Shown here one piece after another: positions 1 through 4,048 of a DNA stretch of 8,140 nucleotides; position 1 is the stretch's first letter; the number at the start of each line of letters is the position of its first letter. Source of the stretch: DASTQL01 sp035462845 (GTDB taxonomy: Bacteria; Actinomycetota; Actinomycetes; Jiangellales; Jiangellaceae); NCBI GenBank assembly GCA_035462845.1, contig DATHTV010000197.1, forward strand, positions 1 to 8,140, read 5' to 3'. The notes beneath the pieces are model-generated. The model was not told the origin of the DNA. It saw only the letters and a list, made by a program, of their open reading frames with translations, and did not search any database. The position numbers and the translations under genes are program-made.

Positions 1-62
1 ATCGGCCCCGTCTCATCGCTTGGTCTCCGTCATCGCGCCGACAGTCTCCCGCTCCCACTTCG

Positions 63-138
63 TGGGGTGACTGACGGGACTTGAACCCGCGACTTCCTGG
101 ACCACAACCAGGTGCTCTACCAACTGAGCTACAGCCAC
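63..138 (-). tRNA. tRNA-His (anticodon GTG)
   Basis: The minus strand folds into a complete cloverleaf. The 7-bp acceptor stem is GTGGCTG/CAGTCAC, and the D arm (GCTC...GAGC), anticodon stem CCTGG/CCAGG and T arm with GTTCAAGTCC are all present. The loop TTGTGGT places anticodon GTG at 105-103, which reads His codons. The histidine identity elements are visible: discriminator C73 (position 66) faces an extra G-1 (position 139). The 3' CCA is encoded in the DNA (65-63), so no CCA addition is needed. The gene lies 51 nt after the orn stop on the same strand, a common actinobacterial arrangement. Confidence 0.97.
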
Positions 139-146
139 CACGCACC

Positions 147-166
147 CGCCGCCCGTCGGGGCGGCG
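147..166 (-). terminator. GC hairpin between orn and tRNA-His
   Basis: A perfect 8-bp inverted repeat, CGCCGCCC/GGGCGGCG with loop GTCG, lies 23 nt past the orn stop and 8 nt before the tRNA-His 5' end. There is no T tract. It could be an actinobacterial-style terminator for orn. Alternatively, if the TATACT box at 177-182 is used, it sits in the 5' leader of pre-tRNA-His and may affect RNase P processing. The structure is seen; the role is inferred. Confidence 0.4.
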
Positions 167-176
167 CGGCCCGTCG

Positions 177-182
177 AGTATA
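177..182 (-). promoter_or_regulatory. Candidate -10 box for tRNA-His
   Basis: The minus strand reads TATACT, a strong match to the TAnnnT -10 consensus and rare in this GC-rich context. It lies 38 nt upstream of the mature tRNA-His 5' end and just past the orn stop, so a start near position 170 would give a leader of about 30 nt. I see no good TTGACA-like -35 at 16-18 bp spacing. Confidence 0.45.
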
Positions 183-189
183 GGGGGGC

Positions 190-879
190 TCAGCCCTGGC
201 CGGGGACCGCGGTCGGCGCCTCGTCGGCCGGCCCGGTCGCAGCGGCGGCGGAACCGTTGCCGGCGCGGCTCTCCGCAGCATCGCCGCCCGCGACACCGGC
301 GGCCGCCGCCCGGGCCGACCCGGTGTCCGGGCCCGGCGGCGGCACGAAGACCGTACGGCGGTAGTAGCGCAGCTCGTCGATCGAGTCGCGGATGTCGCCG
401 AGCGCGCGGTGGTTGCCGGTCTTGGCCGGGCTCGCGTAGTAGACGCGGGGGTACCAGCGCCGGACGAGCTCCTTGATCGAGGAGACGTCGACGTTGCGGT
501 AGTGCAGGTGGCGCTCGACGTCCGGGAGCTCCTTCGCGAGGAACAGCCGGTCCATGTGCACCGTGTTGCCCGCCAGCGGTGCCTTGCGCGGCTCGGGGAC
601 GTGCTCGGTGAGGTAGGCCAGGACCTGGCGCGACGCCTCCTCCAGCGTCACCCCTTCGTCGAGCTCGGTGATGAGCCCCGACGTCGTGTGCATCTCGCGG
701 ACGACGTCCCCCATCTGCCGCAGCGCCGCGTCCGGGGGCCGGATCACGAGGTCGACGCCCTCCCCGAGGACGTTGAGCTCGGCGTCGGTGACGAGGACCG
801 CCACCTCGACCAGCACGTCCAGCTCCAGGTCGAGGCCGGTCATCTCGCAGTCGATCCAGACGAGGCGGTCACTGGTCAC
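190..879 (-). CDS. orn: Oligoribonuclease (DEDDh 3'-5' exoribonuclease)
   Basis: A cytoplasmic 3'-5' exonuclease that degrades 2-5-nt RNA oligomers (nanoRNA, including pGpG) to mononucleotides, finishing mRNA turnover. The 229-residue product has the full DEDDh set: D10 and E12 in WIDCEMTG, D110 in GNTVHMD, then H157 and D162 in NHRALGD, with spacing close to E. coli Orn. The catalytic domain ends near residue 180. A tail of about 50 Ala/Gly/Pro-rich residues follows, which E. coli Orn (about 180 aa) lacks and which looks disordered. The start is GTG; no ATG lies upstream of the D10 motif in frame, and AGGGTGG about 6 nt upstream can serve as a ribosome binding site. It follows the small membrane protein gene by 45 nt and precedes tRNA-His. 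Confidence 0.96.
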   Translation of the reverse strand: MTSDRLVWIDCEMTGLDLELDVLVEVAVLVTDAELNVLGEGVDLVIRPPDAALRQMGDVVREMHTTSGLITELDEGVTLEEASRQVLAYLTEHVPEPRKAPLAGNTVHMDRLFLAKELPDVERHLHYRNVDVSSIKELVRRWYPRVYYASPAKTGNHRALGDIRDSIDELRYYRRTVFVPPPGPDTGSARAAAAGVAGGDAAESRAGNGSAAAATGPADEAPTAVPGQG

Positions 880-900
880 GGGCAGCCACCCTACGGCCCT

Positions 901-917
901 GCGCCGGCGGCCGGCGC
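901..917 (-). terminator. GC hairpin between membrane protein gene and orn
   Basis: A 7-bp stem GCGCCGG/CCGGCGC with a 3-nt loop lies in the 45-bp gap, 8 nt past the upstream stop codon and about 20 nt before the orn GTG. There is no T tract. It may be a weak terminator or attenuator between the two genes, or an mRNA-stabilising end. GC-rich DNA yields such stems often, so confidence is low. Confidence 0.25.
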
Positions 918-924
918 CGGCCGA

Positions 925-1248
925 TCACGCGGACTCGCGCCGCCGGCGTGCGCGACGACCCCGGACCGGCTCGCCGCCGTCGTCGTCGGGCACCGGGCGC
1001 GTGGACACCGACCAGTACAGCAGCAGCAGCCCGGCCACCACGAGGGCGAGCGCGGGGAGGATCGCGGCCTGCCACCACGCGACCCCGGCCACGACCATGA
1101 CCGCCGCCGCGACCACGGCGCCGAGCACCGCGTACAGGCCGACCTCGACGAGCGAGGCGGCGGCCGTCGCCGCCGGGGGTGGCGGGCTCGGCGGGACGCC
1201 GTGCTGGACCTCGGCCGCCGGACGCCCGCGGCGGCGGTGCTTGCTCAC
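925..1248 (-). CDS. Small two-helix membrane protein, unknown function
   Basis: I do not recognise a function. The 107-residue product starts with a basic stretch (SKHRRRGRP), followed by a Pro/Ala linker. Two hydrophobic helices lie at about residues 33-57 and 60-80, joined by a short WWQ turn. The tail is acidic-then-basic (PDDDGG...RRARRRR). The charge pattern suggests both ends are cytoplasmic. The GTG start is fixed by the Shine-Dalgarno AGGGAGG 5 nt upstream. The open frame continues further upstream, but there it reads through tRNA-Arg and is not protein. The gene sits between tRNA-Arg (47-nt gap) and orn (45-nt gap) on the same strand. Position suggests a conserved actinobacterial hypothetical membrane protein; no domain assignment is justified. 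Confidence 0.8.
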   Translation of the reverse strand: MSKHRRRGRPAAEVQHGVPPSPPPPAATAAASLVEVGLYAVLGAVVAAAVMVVAGVAWWQAAILPALALVVAGLLLLYWSVSTRPVPDDDGGEPVRGRRARRRRESA

Positions 1249-1253
1249 CGGTG

Positions 1254-1260
1254 CCTCCCT
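1254..1260 (-). promoter_or_regulatory. Shine-Dalgarno fixing the small membrane protein start
   Basis: The minus strand reads AGGGAGG followed by a 5-nt spacer (CACCG) and the GTG start at 1248. This rules out the longer reading that would begin inside or upstream of tRNA-Arg. Confidence 0.8.
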
Positions 1261-1272
1261 TGCCGACGCCGT

Positions 1273-1287
1273 GCTGGCCCTGCCAGC
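1273..1287 (-). terminator. Hairpin just 3' of tRNA-Arg
   Basis: A perfect 6-bp inverted repeat (GCTGGC/GCCAGC, 3-nt loop) lies 8 nt past the tRNA-Arg 3' end and upstream of the next gene's ribosome binding site. It may partly terminate tRNA transcription or mark the RNase processing point of a tRNA-mRNA transcript. There is no T tract. Confidence 0.3.
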
Positions 1288-1295
1288 GTGGTGAG

Positions 1296-1368
1296 CGCGC
1301 CCGGCAGGACTCGAACCTGCGACCAAGTGCTTAGAAGGCACCTGCTCTATCCGCTGAGCTACGGGCGC
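1296..1368 (-). tRNA. tRNA-Arg (anticodon TCT)
   Basis: A 73-nt cloverleaf on the minus strand with acceptor stem GCGCCCG/CGGGCGC, D arm GCTC...GAGC, anticodon stem around loop CTTCTAA and T arm with GGTTCGAGTCC. The anticodon TCT lies at 1335-1333 and reads AGA and, by wobble, AGG, codons that are rare in such GC-rich genomes. The discriminator is G (1296). The next bases are CTC, so unlike tRNA-His the CCA end is not encoded and must be added after transcription. Confidence 0.96.
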
Positions 1369-1376
1369 TCGACCGC

Positions 1377-1391
1377 GGCCCATTCTGGGCC
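1377..1391. promoter_or_regulatory. Inverted repeat in the tRNA-Arg/prsW divergent promoter region
   Basis: GGCCCA and TGGGCC form a perfect 6-bp inverted repeat around TTC, 9 bp upstream of mature tRNA-Arg and 47 bp upstream of the protease start. On the minus strand its centre reads CAGAAT, a possible -10 for tRNA-Arg. It could be an operator or simply promoter-associated symmetry. Only the repeat itself is certain. Confidence 0.3.
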
Positions 1392-1423
1392 ACGTCCGCT
1401 GCGCTACGGGAGTGTGCCGGACC

Positions 1424-1429
1424 TAGGCT
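1424..1429 (+). promoter_or_regulatory. Candidate leaderless promoter -10 for the PrsW-like gene
   Basis: TAGGCT matches TAnnnT and ends 8 nt before the ATG at 1438, with no Shine-Dalgarno between (TGCGGGCC). This spacing puts the transcription start at or next to the A of ATG, the usual layout of leaderless actinobacterial genes. No clear -35 is seen. Confidence 0.5.
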
Positions 1430-1437
1430 TGCGGGCC

Positions 1438-2622
1438 ATGCCGACCCCCGCTGCCCCGTACCGGCGTGGCGCCGTCGGCCTGGCTCGCCGGGTGCTCGCC
1501 ACGGTCGTGCTGGCCGTGCTGCTCGGCTGGGCCGCGCTGCTGGTGGTGGCGGCCATCGGCGCGGAGGTCGGTACTGGCGGCCTCGTCGTCGGCGGGCTGC
1601 TCGCGCTGCTCCCGGTGGTCCCGGTCAGCCTCTGCTTCGTGTGGCTGGACCGCTGGGAGCCGGAGCCGCCGGCGTTCCTCCTGCTGGCCCTCGGGTGGGG
1701 CGCGACCATCGCCGCCGGCATCTCGCTGGTCGTCAACACCGCCGCCGTCCGGGTGATGCTGCCGGTGCTCGGCGAGGCCGAGTCGTACGAGGTGGCCGCG
1801 GTGCTCGTCGCGCCGTTCGTGGAGGAGGCGGCCAAGGGCGCCTTCCTCGTCGGGTTCCTGCTGCTGCGCCGACACGAGTTCGACGGCGTCGTGGACGGGA
1901 TCGTCCTCGGTGGTCTGGTCGGGGTGGGCTTCGCGTTCACCGAGAACGTCCTCTACTTCGGGCGTGCCTTCACCGAAGGGGTCGCGGCGGCCGGCGTCGT
2001 CGGCGGCGTCACGTCGTCCGGCGCGACCTTCGTCGCCCGGGGGATCCTCTCCCCCTTCGCTCACCCGCTGTTCACCGTCATGACGGGCATCGGCCTCGGC
2101 ATCGCGGTCACGACCCGACAGCGGTGGCTGCGGCCGGTCGCGGCGGTCGGCGGCTTCGTGGTCGCCTTCCTCCTGCACTCGCTCTGGAACGCCTCGGCCA
2201 CGTCGGGTGCGAATGCCTTCGTCACCCTCTACGCGACGGTGATGATCCCGGTCTTCGTCGCGGCGGTGGCCATCGCGACCTGGTCCCGCCGTCGCGAGGG
2301 CGCCGTCGTGCGCCGCCAGCTGCCCGCGTACGCCGCCGCCGGCTGGCTGGCCCCTTACGAACCGCAGGTGCTCGCCTCGATGCCCGCGCGGCGGCAGCTG
2401 GTCCGGCAGGCCGCGCAGCGCGGTGGCCCCGAGACGGCGCAGGCCACGCGCGACTACCACGCGGCCGCGACCGAGCTGGCCTTCCTCCGGGAACGGGTGC
2501 TGAACGGCACCGCCGTCGGCGACGCCGCCGAGATGGAGCGTGGGCTGCTCGGCGTGCTCGCCGAGCGGCGCCGGCGCGCGTACGTCCCGGTGCCGGCCGT
2601 GGCTCCCGGCCGACCGCTCTGA
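1438..2622 (+). CDS. PrsW-family intramembrane metalloprotease
   Basis: A polytopic membrane protein of 394 residues in the PrsW / CPBP-related family. B. subtilis PrsW cleaves the anti-sigma factor RsiW; the substrate here is unknown. Hydrophobic helices run from about residue 18 to 282. Family motifs are present: DRWEPEP (71-77) after the second helix, EEAAK with E129, E130 and K133, FTENVLYF with E169/N170, a conserved His in AHPLF (H209) and HSLWN (H247, N251). The glutamates and histidines are the presumed metal ligands and catalytic residues. A charged cytoplasmic tail of about 110 residues follows the last helix. I start it at ATG 1438 because the frame upstream runs antisense through tRNA-Arg and orn, and because a leaderless-type -10 lies 8 nt upstream. 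It converges on the YbaK-like gene. Confidence 0.92.
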   Translation: MPTPAAPYRRGAVGLARRVLATVVLAVLLGWAALLVVAAIGAEVGTGGLVVGGLLALLPVVPVSLCFVWLDRWEPEPPAFLLLALGWGATIAAGISLVVNTAAVRVMLPVLGEAESYEVAAVLVAPFVEEAAKGAFLVGFLLLRRHEFDGVVDGIVLGGLVGVGFAFTENVLYFGRAFTEGVAAAGVVGGVTSSGATFVARGILSPFAHPLFTVMTGIGLGIAVTTRQRWLRPVAAVGGFVVAFLLHSLWNASATSGANAFVTLYATVMIPVFVAAVAIATWSRRREGAVVRRQLPAYAAAGWLAPYEPQVLASMPARRQLVRQAAQRGGPETAQATRDYHAAATELAFLRERVLNGTAVGDAAEMERGLLGVLAERRRRAYVPVPAVAPGRPL

Positions 2623-2638
2623 CCGCGGGCCCCCGCGG
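2623..2638 (+). terminator. Terminator-like hairpin after the PrsW-like gene
   Basis: CCGCGG and CCGCGG (self-complementary arms) flank a GCCC loop and begin directly after the TGA stop. It is a compact GC stem without a T run, placed where a terminator is expected between convergent genes. Confidence 0.45.
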
Positions 2639-2639
2639 G

Positions 2640-2757
2640 TTGGAGCAGGGCCACCCTCGTACCACCGCGGATTGGAGGAAGGCCACCCTCCTCCGATCCA
2701 ACTGGAGGAGGGCCACCCTCCTGCCAAGCGAAGTTGGAGGAGGGCCACCCTCCTCCA
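2640..2757. repeat. Cluster of four palindromic repeats, about 31-bp period
   Basis: Four related 21-24-bp units lie at 2640-2660, 2672-2694, 2702-2725 and 2734-2757. The best unit (fourth) has arms GGAGGAGGG and CCCTCCTCC around a CCA loop, extended by a T-A pair to a 10-bp stem. The second unit carries one mismatch, the third has a mismatch near the stem end, and the first has lost symmetry at several positions. All share the core GGCCACCCTC in the same orientation. The cores are 32, 30 and 32 bp apart, close to three helical turns. Spacers are unrelated 7-11-bp sequences. The cluster fills the gap between two convergent genes. It may act as a bidirectional terminator, a REP-like element or a protein-binding array; the role is unknown. 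Confidence 0.85.
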
Positions 2758-2766
2758 GCACGGGGG

Positions 2767-3318
2767 TCAGCTGGCCGGGACTCCGAGGCCCGGGACGACC
2801 TCGGCACGCGGGAGTGCGGCGAGCCCGTCGCCGCTCACCAGCAGCTTCGACCGCCGGACCCCGCTGCCCACGACCACGAACGGGAGGGCCGCCACCGCGG
2901 CGTCCACGAACACCGGCCAGTCGCCCGGCAGCCCGAGCGGGGTGATTCCGCCGTACTCCATCCCGGTCAGCTCGACCGCCCGGTCCATGGCGAGGAACGA
3001 CGCCTTGCGTACGTCGAGCCGCCGCCGGACCACACCGTTGACGTCGGCCCGCGTCGTGGCCAGGACGAGGCAGGCGGCCACGCGCTCGTCGCCGCCGCGC
3101 CGGCCCGCGACGACGACGCAGTTCGCGGACAGCTCCGGCGGGACCTCGTACGCCTCGCAGAAGGCCGCGGTGTCGGCGAGCGCGGGGACGATCTCGGCCA
3201 CGTACGCCGCGAGCGCCGGTGCGGCGCCGAGGGCCGCCGTCACCGTGGGGCCGACGAGGTCCGGGCGCTCGCGGGCCACGACGGTGTCGAGCCGGCCGAT
3301 CCGGGGGGCGTCGCTCAC
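2767..3318 (-). CDS. YbaK/EbsC-family aminoacyl-tRNA deacylase-like protein
   Basis: A 183-residue cytoplasmic protein related to the YbaK/ProX editing domains, which hydrolyse mischarged aminoacyl-tRNA (for example Cys- or Ala-tRNA-Pro). Family blocks seen are ACLVLATTRADVNGVVRRRL (81-101), KASFLAMDRAVELTGMEYGGITPLGLP (105-131), the PVFVDAAV strand (135-142) and the glycine motif GSGVRRSKL (151-159). An extra N-terminal helical region of about 60 residues precedes the core. The strand that carries the catalytic lysine in E. coli YbaK (FKTL) appears as SANCVVV (64-70), with N66 in the Lys position, so activity or substrate may differ. The GTG start has no Shine-Dalgarno; a TAACCT box 7 nt upstream suggests a leaderless mRNA. 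It follows the PEBP-like gene by 59 bp on the same strand. Confidence 0.85.
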   Translation of the reverse strand: MSDAPRIGRLDTVVARERPDLVGPTVTAALGAAPALAAYVAEIVPALADTAAFCEAYEVPPELSANCVVVAGRRGGDERVAACLVLATTRADVNGVVRRRLDVRKASFLAMDRAVELTGMEYGGITPLGLPGDWPVFVDAAVAALPFVVVGSGVRRSKLLVSGDGLAALPRAEVVPGLGVPAS

Positions 3319-3325
3319 CCGCGCG

Positions 3326-3331
3326 AGGTTA
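3326..3331 (-). promoter_or_regulatory. Candidate leaderless promoter -10 for the YbaK-like gene
   Basis: The minus strand reads TAACCT (TAnnnT) with 7 nt (CGCGCGG) to the GTG at 3318 and no Shine-Dalgarno. That places the transcript start at the G of GTG. It implies the gene can be transcribed separately from the PEBP-like gene upstream. No -35 is recognised. Confidence 0.45.
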
Positions 3332-3377
3332 GGACGCCGTCCGGACCGGCCGGCCGACGGGTCGGCGCGGCGGTCGG

Positions 3378-3908
3378 TCAGACCTGGTACGTGGGGGTGA
3401 TGATCGCCCGGGCCAGTGTGTGGAAGGCGAGGTTGAAGGCCATCACCGTCGCGCTGGCGTCGGGACCGACGTCGAGGCCGTCGACGTCGACCGCGTGCAC
3501 CACGAAGTAGTACCGGTGCGGCATGTCCCCGGCGGGCGGCGCGGCGCCCTGGTAGCCGACCGTGCCGCCGTCGTTGCGGAGCTGGAAGGCACCCGCGGGG
3601 AGCTGCGCCCCGTCCTCGCTGCCGGCGCCGCGCGCGAGCGAGGTCACCGACGCCGGGATGCCGCCGACGGTCCAGTGCCAGTAGCCGCTCGGCGTCGGCG
3701 CATCGGGGTCGAAGCAGGACACCACGTAGCTGCGGGTTCCCTCGGGAGCGCCCGACCAGTGCAGCGACGGCGAGATGTTGCCGCCTGCGGCCGAGAACTC
3801 GTCGGCCATGCGCTCGCCGTCCCGGACGTCGTCGCTGCCTACGTCGAACGAGCCGACCCGGGGCAGCAGCTCGTACGGGTCTGGGGCGACCGGGCGGTCC
3901 AGGGACAT
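3378..3908 (-). CDS. PEBP-family protein (YbhB/YbcL, Raf kinase inhibitor-like)
   Basis: A 176-residue phosphatidylethanolamine-binding-protein family member. Bacterial YbhB/YbcL proteins have this fold and an anion-binding pocket, but their physiological role is mostly unknown. Hallmarks seen are GGNISPSLHW (42-51), CFDPDAP (65-71), GYWHW (75-79), GYQGAAPPAG (118-127) and HRYYF (131-135). Asp67, Asp69, His78 and His131 line the expected pocket. There is no signal peptide, so it is probably cytoplasmic. The ATG start at 3908 is set by AGGAGG 6 nt upstream, which excludes the open frame extending to 3974. Length is typical of the family. It heads the minus-strand pair with the YbaK-like gene and has its own candidate promoter at 3989-4016. 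Confidence 0.93.
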   Translation of the reverse strand: MSLDRPVAPDPYELLPRVGSFDVGSDDVRDGERMADEFSAAGGNISPSLHWSGAPEGTRSYVVSCFDPDAPTPSGYWHWTVGGIPASVTSLARGAGSEDGAQLPAGAFQLRNDGGTVGYQGAAPPAGDMPHRYYFVVHAVDVDGLDVGPDASATVMAFNLAFHTLARAIITPTYQV

Positions 3909-3914
3909 GGAAGG

Positions 3915-3921
3915 CCTCCTC
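3915..3921 (-). promoter_or_regulatory. Shine-Dalgarno of the PEBP-like gene
   Basis: GAGGAGG on the minus strand lies 6 nt before the ATG at 3908. It is the strongest ribosome binding site on this strand and decides the start. Confidence 0.85.
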
Positions 3922-3988
3922 GGGTGAGACGCCGTGTCGGGCTGGCGCGCCGACGGCGGCGCGGGCCCCGGCACGGGACCCGGGCACG

Positions 3989-4016
3989 ACGCTACCCGGG
4001 CCTGACCGGGTGTCGA
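3989..4016 (-). promoter_or_regulatory. Candidate promoter for the PEBP-like gene
   Basis: On the minus strand TCGACA (4016-4011, one mismatch to TTGACA) and TAGCGT (3994-3989, TAnnnT) are separated by 16 bp. A start near 3982 would give a leader of about 74 nt carrying the Shine-Dalgarno. The gap also holds two ACCCGGG/CCCGGGC motifs (about 3979-3985 and 3994-4001) that could be operator-like. It is a pattern match only. Confidence 0.45.
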
Positions 4017-4048
4017 GGTGGCCGCTCCGCCCCGGTACGGGCAGGATC

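Noticed and set aside
1249..1383. N-terminal extension of the small membrane protein (residues APVAQRIEQVPSKHL...)
   Set aside because: These residues are the translation of tRNA-Arg, a common annotation artefact; a strong Shine-Dalgarno sets the start at 1248.
409..1437. Open plus-strand frame upstream of the PrsW-like ATG
   Set aside because: It runs antisense through orn, the small membrane protein gene and tRNA-Arg, and has no family similarity; it is GC-driven openness. The protease begins at 1438.
1423..2748. 441-codon minus-strand frame opposite the PrsW-like gene
   Set aside because: Composition is Arg/Asp/Glu/Gly-rich antisense of a membrane protein, and it begins inside the palindromic repeats.
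2640..2757. CRISPR-like array
   Set aside because: Repeats are imperfect palindromes of 21-24 bp with spacers of only 7-11 bp, too short for a CRISPR array, and no cas genes are near.
2640..2757. Repeat-encoded peptide (recurring EEGHPPP- or RRATLL-like readings)
   Set aside because: The 32/30/32-bp spacing does not keep a single reading frame, so the similar peptides in various frames reflect DNA repetition, not a protein.
3909..3974. Upstream start for the PEBP-like protein
   Set aside because: The extra residues are Pro/Ala/Arg-rich without a signal peptide, while AGGAGG sits at ideal distance from ATG 3908.
4010..4048. Earlier GTG start for the first GTPase (13 extra residues)
   Set aside because: No ribosome binding site, and it overlaps the divergent promoter region; ATG 4049 or GTG 4055 fit better.
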